Origin: Pseudomonas sp. GM21
GTDB lineage: Bacteria > Pseudomonadota > Gammaproteobacteria > Pseudomonadales > Pseudomonadaceae
Assembly: GCF_000282215.1 (NCBI RefSeq)
Contig: NZ_AKJS01000187.1
Span: 1-64,000 of the forward strand
Length of the DNA: 64,000 nt
Reading direction: 5' to 3'
The notes beneath the pieces were generated by a model, which searched no databases, was not told the origin of the DNA, and saw nothing but the letters and a program-made list of their open reading frames with translations. Positions 1 to 8,036 of the stretch are shown here, in pieces. Position numbers and translations under genes: made by a program. Numbering within the stretch: position 1 is the first letter of the stretch; the number at the start of each line of letters is the position of its first letter.

Positions 1-716
1 CGCGGAACGAACAGCTCCTTGGCTTCCGTGCCCGGCGATGCAGCCAGTTTGGCCAGGTCGAGGCCGGACTGGCCGTAGCTGATCGAGTGCACCGGGTTGA
101 GAATGGTCTCGCCCCAGAACACGTTGTGCTGACCGGCCTTGGCGCTGAACAGAGATTCCTCGCCCACTTCGGTGCTGTAGAACACGAACGCATCGAGAAT
201 TTCGCCAGACGGACCGCTGTAATAACGCTGAGCGTAGTTGCTCAGGTGCGGGCTGCCAAAACCGACGTTGTCGTTGGTGACGCCGGCCAGACGTGGATCG
301 TTGGCGACCAGGCCGGAGCGTGAGTCATTGCCGTTCACGAACGGGTTGGAGTTGGAGCCGGTGTTGGCATACGCCTTGTCGTACCAGCTGGCGGCACTGA
401 CGCGAAAGCCCATGGCGTTTTTGTAGACCACGTCCATTTCGGTCAGCAGGTCGACACGGTTGGTGATGTTGGTGCCGGACTTGCGGAAGTTGTAATCGCC
501 ATCGTTGTTGTTTGGCGTTCCCAACATGCGCTTGTCAGCACTTTCGGTGCGCACACCGTAGTTGTACTTGATGGTGTTATCGATACGAGCGGTCCAGTCC
601 GGGTTGCCCGTATCCAGTTCAACCGCTTGGGCGGTCGGTATGGAAGCCGCCAGGATGGCCGAAGCCAGCAAGGTGTAACGCGAAACCGTGAAGCCTTGGT
701 ACTTATTGTTGTGCAT
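1..716 (-). CDS. DUF1302 family outer-membrane protein, N-terminal part (gene leaves window at left edge)
   Basis: The reading frame starts at ATG 716-714, behind a good ribosome site (GGTGGAGAC), and stays open to base 1, so about 238 residues are visible. The N-terminus is a signal peptide ending ASIPTAQA, followed by VELDTGNPDWTARIDNTIKYNYG. The mature start and the later Tyr/Asn-rich strands fit the DUF1302 family of large outer-membrane, probably beta-barrel, proteins of Pseudomonas. These usually work with a DUF1329 partner, often near genes for steroid, alcohol or aromatic oxidation. The DUF1329 gene seen in this window is 38 kb away, so a closer partner may lie left of the window. The substrate is unknown. 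OprD-type porin was considered but the mature N-terminus does not fit. Confidence 0.8.
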   Translation of the reverse strand, partial: MHNNKYQGFTVSRYTLLASAILAASIPTAQAVELDTGNPDWTARIDNTIKYNYGVRTESADKRMLGTPNNNDGDYNFRKSGTNITNRVDLLTEMDVVYKNAMGFRVSAASWYDKAYANTGSNSNPFVNGNDSRSGLVANDPRLAGVTNDNVGFGSPHLSNYAQRYYSGPSGEILDAFVFYSTEVGEESLFSAKAGQHNVFWGETILNPVHSISYGQSGLDLAKLAASPGTEAKELFVP

Positions 717-837
717 TGCGTGTCTCCACCTGCTTGTAATTTTTACAAGCGTAGCGACACTCCCGCACTCTGCTCCCCGGACTTTCCTTGATGACACCCT
801 TTGACGGGTTAAGGACGTTGATCGCTTTGATGGTCAT
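703..837 (-). pseudogene. Truncated molbindin-like (Mop/TOBE) N-terminus in the leader of the DUF1302 gene
   Basis: A 44-codon frame begins at ATG 837-835 behind AAGGAAGCGACACC. It reads MTIKAINVLNPSKGVIKE, close to the start of the small Pseudomonas molybdate-binding TOBE proteins (MTIKAINVRNQFKG..., remembered family pattern). After residue 18 the similarity ends, and the frame runs on with unrelated residues until it overlaps the first codons of the DUF1302 gene. It therefore looks like the 5-prime scrap of a mop gene joined upstream of the porin-like gene. It may still be translated as a leader peptide. The match covers only about 18 residues, so chance cannot be excluded. Confidence 0.45.
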
Positions 838-1026
838 GGTGTCGCTTCCTTGTTGTTGTAGAACCCGTGCGCGCGTTTGCAGGCGGCAAAAATGCACGCA
901 TCGGACAAACAACAAAAGGAATAAATAATTATCTAATTATACTCTTTGGATATATCAGTTGTTAAAGCCAAAGCCTCGCTGGTTAAACTGAGTTCGGATC
1001 CGGAGTAAAAAATTCACAGATCAGCG

Positions 1027-1042
1027 GTATTGAATTAAATAC
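1027..1042. promoter_or_regulatory. Near-palindrome in front of the ABC operon, possible RpiR operator
   Basis: GTATTGAATTAAATAC matches its own reverse complement at 14 of 16 positions. It lies about 80 bp upstream of the transporter operon, in an AT-rich divergent intergenic region (717-1118). RpiR-family regulators often bind such AT-rich dyads and one is encoded downstream, but the link is inference only. Confidence 0.25.
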
Positions 1043-1118
1043 TTCACTGGTCTAGTCTCGATCCTGCGTTTTACGAAATCAGCTGTTAGCACCTAAAAAA
1101 TAAACATCGGGAGCAAAC

Positions 1119-1895
1119 ATGAAAGCGAAATTGATGTTGGGATTGTTCATGACGGCCGCAGTTTCTCTGCCGGCCTGGGCCGCTGACTGGACCGTGGGTG
1201 CTAACGTCGGCAACGTGCCTTGGGAGTTTCAGGATTCCAAAGGTGAGTTCGTCGGCTTCGAAGTCGATGTTGTAAAAGAGGTAGCCAAACGCGCCGGAAA
1301 AAGCGTCGAGTTCGTCAACATTCCATTCAACGGCCTGTTCAGTGCCGTGCAATCCAAACGTGTCGACATCGCTATTTCATCCATCACCATCACCCCGAAA
1401 CGTCTCGAGTCGGTAGCCTTTGCGCAGCCATACTTCGACAGCGACCAGTCCCTCACCGCACTGACCACGTCCAAGGTCAAGAGCCTGGCCGATATGAACG
1501 GCAAGGTTGTGGGCGTCGACACCGGCTCGACCGGTGATATGTGGATAGGCCAACACAAAGACGAGTACAAGTTCGCCGATGTTTCGCGTTACGAAGGGCT
1601 TTCTCCGGCCATGCTCGATCTGGGCTCGGGGCGAATCGATGGCTACCTCAGCGACATTCCGGCGGTGCTCTATTACATCAAGGACAAGCCGCAGTATTCC
1701 ATCGTTGCGCGAATTCCCACCGGCGAACGCTATTCGCTGATGCACGCTAAAGGCTGGGACATGAGCGATCAGGTCAACAACATCATCAGCAAGATGAAAG
1801 AAGACGGCACGCTCGGAAAAATCCACAAACAGTGGTTCGGTACCGAAGCCAATAAAGATTCGAGCACCCTGCAGGTGACCGCTGTCCTCAAGTAA
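1119..1895 (+). CDS. Amino-acid-type ABC transporter substrate-binding protein
   Basis: This 258-residue protein has a signal peptide (about residues 1-21, ending LPAWA). The mature part is a family 3 solute-binding protein: NVPWEFQDSKGEFVGFEVDVVKEVAKRAG, then DIAISSITITPKRLESVAFAQPY, the hinge and ligand region of the polar amino acid binders. It should deliver a small amino-acid-like ligand in the periplasm to the permease and ATPase encoded next. Start ATG follows GGGAGC. It opens a run of plus-strand genes with a PLP enzyme, an RpiR regulator and cyclic-amide hydrolases. The ligand may therefore be a non-standard nitrogen compound rather than a common amino acid. The exact ligand cannot be read from sequence. 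Confidence 0.88.
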   Translation: MKAKLMLGLFMTAAVSLPAWAADWTVGANVGNVPWEFQDSKGEFVGFEVDVVKEVAKRAGKSVEFVNIPFNGLFSAVQSKRVDIAISSITITPKRLESVAFAQPYFDSDQSLTALTTSKVKSLADMNGKVVGVDTGSTGDMWIGQHKDEYKFADVSRYEGLSPAMLDLGSGRIDGYLSDIPAVLYYIKDKPQYSIVARIPTGERYSLMHAKGWDMSDQVNNIISKMKEDGTLGKIHKQWFGTEANKDSSTLQVTAVLK

Positions 1896-1959
1896 GCCTT
1901 GCCGATAATGCGTGAAAGTGGCGACACCAGTTCGCCACTTGTATTGACCGAGGTAACCC

Positions 1960-2637
1960 ATGGATCTTTTACAGACTTTCTTTAACTGGAACGTGCTCGT
2001 CGAGTCGCTTCCGCTGATGATGCGCGGTCTGGGCGTGACCATTTTGCTGGGGGCGGTGAGTATTGCCCTGGGCCTGGTGGGCGGCCTTTTGCTGGCATTG
2101 CTGCGGTTGTACTCCTACGCACCGGTTCGAGCACTTGCGCGTATCTACATCGATATCATGCGCTCCATTCCGCTGCTGGTTTTGCTGGTGCTGATCTATT
2201 ACGCGCTGCCTTTTGTCGGCATTCGGCTGTCATCTTTTGCGGCCGCCGCCAGCGCACTCTCGCTGGTCTCATGCGCCTACAGCGCGGAGATTTTTCGTTC
2301 GGGCATCGAAGCCATTCCCCGGGGGCAGTTCGAAGCATCGGCCTCTCAGGGCATGAGTTTTTTCAACACCATGCGCGACGTCATTTTGCCGCAGGCCATC
2401 CGCATCGTCATGCCGCCCATGACCAGCAATTGCATCAATGTCATGAAAGATACGGCGCTCGCCTCAGTGGTAGCGATGCCCGACTTGCTGAAGCAGGCCA
2501 CCCAGGCGCAGGCACTGGCGGCCAATCCGACGCCGCTGGTAGGGGCCGCGTTGCTGTACCTGTTGCTGCTGTTGCCCTTGGTACAAATGGTCAGCTGGGT
2601 TGAACGTCGCAACGCCTCTGGAGGAAAAACCGCATGA
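1960..2637 (+). CDS. Amino-acid ABC transporter permease
   Basis: This 225-residue inner-membrane protein has about five hydrophobic segments and belongs to the His/Glu/Gln/Arg/opine permease family. The cytoplasmic coupling (EAA) loop is present as EASASQGMSFFNTMRDVILPQ. The early ALLRLYSYAPVRALARIYIDIMRSIPLLVLL stretch is the typical N-terminal part. It follows the binding protein by 64 bp with GAGGT upstream, and its stop overlaps the ATPase start by 4 bp. It is the only permease here, so it probably acts as a homodimer. Confidence 0.9.
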   Translation: MDLLQTFFNWNVLVESLPLMMRGLGVTILLGAVSIALGLVGGLLLALLRLYSYAPVRALARIYIDIMRSIPLLVLLVLIYYALPFVGIRLSSFAAAASALSLVSCAYSAEIFRSGIEAIPRGQFEASASQGMSFFNTMRDVILPQAIRIVMPPMTSNCINVMKDTALASVVAMPDLLKQATQAQALAANPTPLVGAALLYLLLLLPLVQMVSWVERRNASGGKTA

Positions 2638-3368
2638 GCACGTTGATCGACATTGAAAAACTCGACAAGTACTACGGCAACTTCAAGGCGTTGAGCGATA
2701 TCAACCTGCAGGTTGAAGAAGGCGAAGTGGTGGTCATTCTTGGCCCGTCCGGCTCGGGAAAATCGACCTTGATCCGCTGCATCAATCTGCTTGAGAACTA
2801 CCAGCAAGGGCATATCCGCGTGGCGGGTGAGCGGGTTGAAAGCGGTCCGCGACTGGCCGCCATCCGCAGTGAAGTGGGCATGGTGTTTCAGAGCTTCAAT
2901 CTCTATCCGCACCTCACTGTGCTCGACAATGTATCGCTGGCGCCGATCCGTGTGCGCGGTCTGAGTCGGCGTGATGCCCATGCCAGAGCCAAGGAACTCC
3001 TGGTGAAGGTCGGCATGGGCGATCATGCGCACAAATACCCCAGCCAATTGTCCGGCGGCCAACAGCAACGTGTTGCCATTGCCCGCACCATGGCCATGGA
3101 GCCCCGCGCGATTCTTTTCGACGAACCGACTTCGGCACTGGACCCGGAAATGGTGGGCGAGGTCCTCGACGTCATGCAAAACCTCGCTCGTTCCGGCGTC
3201 ACGATGGTCGTGGTCACTCACGAAATGGGTTTTGCCCGTCGGGTCGCCGACCGGGTGATCTTCATGGAAAGCGGACGCATTGTTGAGCAGAACACCCCGG
3301 AACCGTTTTTTACCGCACCGCAGGAACCCCGCACACAAGCGTTCCTGCAGGCCATCTTGCATCATTGA
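2634..3368 (+). CDS. Amino-acid ABC transporter ATP-binding protein
   Basis: This 244-residue ATPase is of the GlnQ/HisP type. Walker A is GPSGSGKST (residues 37-45), the signature LSGGQQQRV begins at residue 139, and Walker B is ILFDEPTSALDPE (from 160). A switch His follows in VVVTHEMGFARRVADRV. It overlaps the permease gene by ATGA, so the two are translationally coupled. It should power uptake by the system encoded at 1119-2637. No catalytic residue is missing. Confidence 0.93.
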   Translation: MSTLIDIEKLDKYYGNFKALSDINLQVEEGEVVVILGPSGSGKSTLIRCINLLENYQQGHIRVAGERVESGPRLAAIRSEVGMVFQSFNLYPHLTVLDNVSLAPIRVRGLSRRDAHARAKELLVKVGMGDHAHKYPSQLSGGQQQRVAIARTMAMEPRAILFDEPTSALDPEMVGEVLDVMQNLARSGVTMVVVTHEMGFARRVADRVIFMESGRIVEQNTPEPFFTAPQEPRTQAFLQAILHH

Positions 3369-3389
3369 TTCAGACTGGAGAAAAGTAGA

Positions 3390-4625
3390 GTGAATCCTCT
3401 CGATATTGATTACGTTCGCAAGCAATTTCCAGGTCTCGCCGGCGGTTATGCGTACATGGATAACGCCGGTGGCTCAATGGTGCTGAGCACCGTGGCCGAG
3501 CGGGTCAGCGATTACCTGCTCAACAGCAGCGTGCAACTGGGCGCTTCCTACCAGGCTTCTGTCGACGCCGGTGAGCGCGTGATGCAAGCGCGTCACGCGG
3601 TGATGCAATTGATCAACGCCGAGCATCCCGAAGAAGTGATCATGGGCGGCTCTACCACCCACTTGCTGCAAATTCTGTGTCGTGCCATCGCTCCGTCAAT
3701 CGTTGCGGGCGATGAGATCATCGTCACCAATTGCGATCACGAAGCGAACATCGGCCCATGGGTCAGGCTTTGCGAAAGCCGTGGTGCGACCCTGCGTGTG
3801 TGGGAGGTCAACCCTGATAGTTGCGAGCTTGAACTGGATGACCTGCAGGTCCTGCTCAATCACAACACCCGTTATGTGGCCATGACCCACACCTCGAATA
3901 TTCTCGGTTCGGTCAATCCAGTGGCCGAGGTTGCGCGGCGTGTCCATGCGGCAGGCGCCAAGCTGTGCGTGGACGCCGTCGCTTATGCGCCACACCGTCT
4001 GGTGGATGTGCAGGCCAGCGGCGCCGATTTCTACGTCTACAGCTTCTACAAAACCTTCGGTCCGCACTTCGCTGTGCTGTGGGGACGTCGGTATCTGTTG
4101 CTGGAGTTGCCGAGCCTCAACCATTTCTTTATCGGCCAGGACGTTGTGCCTTACAAATTGCAGCCCGGTAACGTCAACTATGAGTTGTCCTTCGGCTGCA
4201 TCGGCATTTGCGATTACCTGCTCGACATCAGCACCCGGATTGGCGCCGAAGGCAGCGAGCGTAAACGCATGCAGGCGGCTTTCGATGCCTTCGAAGTGCA
4301 GGAAGATCTGCTCGCCGAGCGTTTGCTGGCGTTTTTACGTCAGCGCGAGGGTGTGCGAATCATCGGCAAGTCCCATACACGCCATCGGGTGCCTACGATC
4401 AGTTTCGTGGTCGAGGGCGTTCAGTCCGAAGCGGTAGTGCGCAGGGTCGATGAGCACCGGATCGGTATCCGTTTTGGTGATTTCTATGCGCGGCGACTGA
4501 TCGAAGCCCTTGGGCTGGACCGGTTTGGCGGGGTAGTGCGGGTGTCGTTGGCGCATTACAACACGCTGGAAGAAGTCGACCGGCTCATCACTGCGCTGGA
4601 TCAAGCCATCACGGCGTTACGTTGA
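3390..4625 (+). CDS. Class V aminotransferase-fold PLP enzyme, cysteine-desulfurase-like but without the catalytic Cys
   Basis: This 411-residue protein starts at GTG 3390 (GGAG upstream), 21 bp after the ATPase gene. The PLP lysine is K221 in YSFYKTFGPH, and D195 and H202 in VDAVAYAPH are the usual cofactor contacts. Overall layout, including the C-terminal RVSLAHYNTLEEVDRL, matches the uncharacterised cysteine-desulfurase-like subfamily (VC1184/TIGR01976 type, from memory). The loop that carries the sulfur-accepting Cys in SufS/IscS reads RFGDFYARR here, with no Cys. A desulfurase role is therefore unlikely, and a lyase, transaminase or epimerase step on the imported compound is more plausible. 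It sits between the transporter and the RpiR regulator. Confidence 0.8.
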   Translation: MNPLDIDYVRKQFPGLAGGYAYMDNAGGSMVLSTVAERVSDYLLNSSVQLGASYQASVDAGERVMQARHAVMQLINAEHPEEVIMGGSTTHLLQILCRAIAPSIVAGDEIIVTNCDHEANIGPWVRLCESRGATLRVWEVNPDSCELELDDLQVLLNHNTRYVAMTHTSNILGSVNPVAEVARRVHAAGAKLCVDAVAYAPHRLVDVQASGADFYVYSFYKTFGPHFAVLWGRRYLLLELPSLNHFFIGQDVVPYKLQPGNVNYELSFGCIGICDYLLDISTRIGAEGSERKRMQAAFDAFEVQEDLLAERLLAFLRQREGVRIIGKSHTRHRVPTISFVVEGVQSEAVVRRVDEHRIGIRFGDFYARRLIEALGLDRFGGVVRVSLAHYNTLEEVDRLITALDQAITALR

Positions 4626-4662
4626 TCGACGCACACACTTTTAATTTTTACGAGCCTTCCCT

Positions 4663-5526
4663 ATGGCCTTACCTGAAACCCTTGCAGAGCTGCGTGACAA
4701 TATCGCCGCCCAGCACGAACAACTGACAGGTCGCCTGCGCGATGCGGCACGATTCCTGATCGACAACCCGCATGAGGTCGCACTCAGCACGGTGGCCGAA
4801 CTGGGTAAGCGTTCAAACATCGCACCTTCGGCTTATATTCGGCTGGCACAGGCCCTTGGCTTTTCAGGTTTCAAGGATTTGCAGCGGTTGTTCCGCGCAC
4901 CGCTGCAACAGGCTGCCGACACCCACTATAGCGAGCGAATCCGCCACTACGGCGGTGAAACCTTGCTGGAAGATCCAAGTGATGTCGGCGGGATTCTGCG
5001 GGAATTCAGCCAGGCCAATATCGTTTCTCTGGAGCACCTGGCGGAGGGCGGCGAACAGGCCAATATCGAAGCCGCTATCGCCCACTTGCAAGCCGCTCGC
5101 ACCACCTTCGTCATCGGCATGCGCCGCGCGTTTCCGGTGGCTGCGTACCTCAGTTATGCGTTGAGCCGCGTTGGTCAGCGCACCGTGCACATCAGTGGCG
5201 CGGGCGGCACGTTGCCCGAACAGGTCAGTGCGATTGCCGATGATGATCTGTTGATCGCCGTCAGCTTTCCGCCGTACGCCCGTGACACCGTTGAGGCCTG
5301 TCGTCAGGCGAGGGAAGCGGGTGTGACGCTGGTTGCGATCACTGACAGCGTTCTCAGCCCTATCGGGCAGATGGCCGATACGGTCATTGAGGTCAACGAC
5401 GCCGAGTTACTGGGCTTTCGTTCTCTCACGGCTTCGTTCTGCATTGCCCAAACCCTGGCCATGGGGCTGGCCTTTCGCGAGTGGGGTTCCCTGAGTCATG
5501 ACCGGTTGAACGATATCGACTGTTAA
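4663..5526 (+). CDS. MurR/RpiR family transcriptional regulator
   Basis: This 287-residue protein has an N-terminal helix-turn-helix (about residues 1-80, with STVAELGKRSNIAPSAYIRLAQALGFSGFKDLQ). A SIS domain follows (about 120-265, with TTFVIGMRRAFPVAAYLSYAL and ADDDLLIAVSFPPYARDTVE). SIS domains of this family bind phosphosugars or other small effectors. In several Pseudomonas and Rhizobium relatives the regulator controls amino acid or nitrogen-heterocycle genes. It lies inside the gene run it probably controls, 37 bp after the PLP enzyme. The likely targets are the promoter before 1119 and the deacetylase gene at 5579. Confidence 0.88.
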   Translation: MALPETLAELRDNIAAQHEQLTGRLRDAARFLIDNPHEVALSTVAELGKRSNIAPSAYIRLAQALGFSGFKDLQRLFRAPLQQAADTHYSERIRHYGGETLLEDPSDVGGILREFSQANIVSLEHLAEGGEQANIEAAIAHLQAARTTFVIGMRRAFPVAAYLSYALSRVGQRTVHISGAGGTLPEQVSAIADDDLLIAVSFPPYARDTVEACRQAREAGVTLVAITDSVLSPIGQMADTVIEVNDAELLGFRSLTASFCIAQTLAMGLAFREWGSLSHDRLNDIDC

Positions 5527-5578
5527 ACCCCAGTTTTTACCCTTGATCCAATAGCCAGAATTTCAGGAGTACATCCCG

Positions 5579-6475
5579 ATGGTTTCACCTGCCCGCGATT
5601 TGATCGGTTACGGTAAAAAACGCCCTCAAGGCACTTGGCCCAATGGTGCGCGTCTGGCCATCAGCCTCGTCATTAACTACGAAGAAGGTTCCGAGCGCTC
5701 GCTGGCCATGGGCGATCCGGACCAGGAATCGATGACCGAATGGGGCAGCTATTCAATACCCGACGGCACCCGCAATCTGGCGATGGAGTCGATGTATGAG
5801 TACGGTTCCCGCGTCGGGATCTGGCGAATTCTGGATATCCTCGACCAACAATCGGTTCGCGCGACGTTTCATGCCTGCGCAGTTGCGTTTGAGCAGAACC
5901 CCGATGTCGCCCATGCGGCGGTAGCCGGTGGTCATGAAATTTGCAGCCACGGATATCGCTGGGAGGAAGTCTTTCGCCTGACCGAAGAGCAGGAGCGTGA
6001 ACACATGCGCCTGGCGATCGAGTCATTCGAGCGCACCTGTGGCAAGCGTCCTGTTGGCTGGTATTGCCGGTATGGTGCCAGCGTCAACACACGTCGGCTG
6101 GTCGTGGAAGAGGGCGGCTTTCTCTACGATTCCGATGCCTACAACGACGATGTTCCCTACTTTGTCGAGGTCGAGGGGCAGCGTCACCTTGTGGTGCCTT
6201 ATACCGCCGACGTGAACGATTTTCGCTACTGGAACTCGCCGGGTCTGTCCCAGGCATCGGACTTTTTCGAGTACATGAAAGAAAGCTTCGAGGTCCTTTA
6301 TGAGGAGTCCGCTGAAGGCCCCCGCATGATGTCGATCGGGTTGCACCCACGCATGGTGGGCCGTCCCGGGCGGGTGAGGGCGATCAAGCAATTCATCGAA
6401 TATGCCAGGCAACACGGTGGGGTCTGGTTTGCCACGCGTGAAGAAATCGCCCGTGCCTGGCTTGAACGAGCTTGA
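5579..6475 (+). CDS. PuuE-like polysaccharide-deacetylase-family hydrolase (allantoinase-like)
   Basis: This 298-residue protein starts at ATG 5579 with AGGAG upstream. The opening RDLIGYGKKRPQGTWPNGARLAISLVINYEEGSE is characteristic of the PuuE subgroup of the NodB-like deacetylase fold, which includes metal-independent allantoinase. HEICSHGYRW supplies the conserved His pair region, and GWYCRYGASVNTRRLV follows. The fold cleaves C-N bonds in cyclic ureides or acetamido groups. Together with the hydantoinase that follows, it suggests ring opening of a cyclic amide. A true PuuE would normally lie among purine genes, which are absent, so the substrate is probably different. The last 20 codons are repeated at 8788-8847. 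Confidence 0.82.
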   Translation: MVSPARDLIGYGKKRPQGTWPNGARLAISLVINYEEGSERSLAMGDPDQESMTEWGSYSIPDGTRNLAMESMYEYGSRVGIWRILDILDQQSVRATFHACAVAFEQNPDVAHAAVAGGHEICSHGYRWEEVFRLTEEQEREHMRLAIESFERTCGKRPVGWYCRYGASVNTRRLVVEEGGFLYDSDAYNDDVPYFVEVEGQRHLVVPYTADVNDFRYWNSPGLSQASDFFEYMKESFEVLYEESAEGPRMMSIGLHPRMVGRPGRVRAIKQFIEYARQHGGVWFATREEIARAWLERA

Positions 6476-6599
6476 TTGCGTGGCAACCACACCGGATCAA
6501 AAAAATGATGCGCTATTCCCCACTGTGATGAAAAAGTTCACGGGGAACAGCCAGCCCGCCTGACCGGCTGGTGCCGGTTACTTCTGGAAGAGGCCTGAT

Positions 6600-8036
6600 A
6601 TGCAACCTTTTGATACGGTCATTCGCAACGCCCGCGTGGTAACCGCCGCGGACACGTTCACCAGCGATATCGGTATTCGTGATGGGCGCATCGTCTCCCT
6701 TGGCCTGGACCTGCCGCAAGGTCACCAGGAAATCGACGCGGCAGGCCGGCATGTCACCCCCGGTGGCATCGACAGCCACGTGCACCTCGACCAGCCGACT
6801 GGCGACGGCTCGGTGATGGCCGATGACTTTTTCAGCGGCACGGTCTCGGCGGCCTGCGGCGGCACCACCACCGTCATCCCGTTCGCCTGCCAGCAGAAGG
6901 GCGAAAGCCTGCGCTCTGCCGTCGATGACTACCATCGTCGGGCGGGTAACAAACCGGTGATCGATTATGCCTTCCACCTGATCGTCACCGACCCCACCCC
7001 GCAGGTGCTGCGTGAAGAACTGCCGGCCTTGATTGCTGAAGGCTATACATCGTTCAAGATCTACATGACCTACGATGCGCTGAAGCTGGGCGACCGGGAG
7101 ATTCTCGAGACGTTGTCGGTCGCGCGCCGTGAGGGCGCCATGGTGATGCTCCACGCCGAGAACAGCGATTGCATCGCCTGGCTTACCGAGCGACTACTGG
7201 CAGCCGGGCTGACTGCGCCGCGCTACCACGCCGCGTCGCGGCCGATGCTGGTGGAGCGCGAAGCGACCCATCGTGCCATCGCCCTTGCCGAGCTGGTGGA
7301 CGTGCCGATCCTGATCGTGCACGTGTCGGGTCGCGAGGCCGTGGAGCAGATTCGCTGGGCCCAGAGCCAGGGGTTGAAGGTGTACGCCGAAACCTGTCCG
7401 CAGTACCTGTTCCTGACCGCCGACTCGCTGGGGTGTGACGACAGCTTCGAAGGTGCCAAGTGCATCTGCAGCCCGCCGCCGCGAGATGCCGCAAACCAGC
7501 AGGTGATTTGGGATGGGCTGGAGAACGGCTCGTTCGAGATTTTCTCGTCAGACCACGCACCCTTTCGCTTCGATGGCCCGAATGGCAAGAAAGCCCACGG
7601 TGAAGAGGTGTCGTTCGACCAGATCGCCAATGGCATTCCCGGTGTCGAAACCCGCATGGCACTGCTCTGGTCCGAAGGCGTGCGCACTGGGCGCCTCACC
7701 CCGCAAAGCTTTGTTGCGCTGACTTCCACTAATGCCGCCAAGATGTATGGGCTGTATCCGCGCAAGGGCAGCATCGCTATTGGTGCTGATGCCGACCTGG
7801 TGATCTGGAACGAAGGTGAGTCGGTGCAGCTGTGCAACGAAATGCTGCACCACAACGTCGATTACACCCCTTACGCCGGCATGACGCTGAGCGCCTGGCC
7901 GGCCATGACCCTGTCTCGCGGTGAGGTGGTCTGGGACGGCGAGCCGCGCGGTGAGGCGGGTCGCGGCCGGTTTCTGCCGTGCGAGCGCCCGGCGCCCGCG
8001 CAACTGCGCCGACGCAAGACTGAGTTGCCATTGTGA
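6600..8036 (+). CDS. hydA: Dihydropyrimidinase / D-hydantoinase family cyclic amidohydrolase
   Basis: This 478-residue enzyme has the full binuclear metal set: H60 and H62 in GGIDSHVHLDQP, the carbamylated lysine K153 in SFKIYMTYDALKLGD, H185 in MVMLHAENSD, H241 in LIVHVSGREA and D318 in SSDHAPF. It hydrolyses the cyclic amide bond of dihydropyrimidines or 5-substituted hydantoins to N-carbamoyl amino acids. A dihydropyrimidine dehydrogenase and a carbamoylase, the usual partners, are not in the window. Base composition is visibly GC-richer than in the genes before it. The gene overlaps the next one by 4 bp. GAAGAGG precedes the start. Confidence 0.9.
   Translation: MQPFDTVIRNARVVTAADTFTSDIGIRDGRIVSLGLDLPQGHQEIDAAGRHVTPGGIDSHVHLDQPTGDGSVMADDFFSGTVSAACGGTTTVIPFACQQKGESLRSAVDDYHRRAGNKPVIDYAFHLIVTDPTPQVLREELPALIAEGYTSFKIYMTYDALKLGDREILETLSVARREGAMVMLHAENSDCIAWLTERLLAAGLTAPRYHAASRPMLVEREATHRAIALAELVDVPILIVHVSGREAVEQIRWAQSQGLKVYAETCPQYLFLTADSLGCDDSFEGAKCICSPPPRDAANQQVIWDGLENGSFEIFSSDHAPFRFDGPNGKKAHGEEVSFDQIANGIPGVETRMALLWSEGVRTGRLTPQSFVALTSTNAAKMYGLYPRKGSIAIGADADLVIWNEGESVQLCNEMLHHNVDYTPYAGMTLSAWPAMTLSRGEVVWDGEPRGEAGRGRFLPCERPAPAQLRRRKTELPL

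Noticed and set aside
1..716. OprD-type porin
   Set aside because: The mature N-terminus (VELDTGNPDWTARIDNTIKYNYG) fits DUF1302 rather than OprD, which starts with a different conserved segment.
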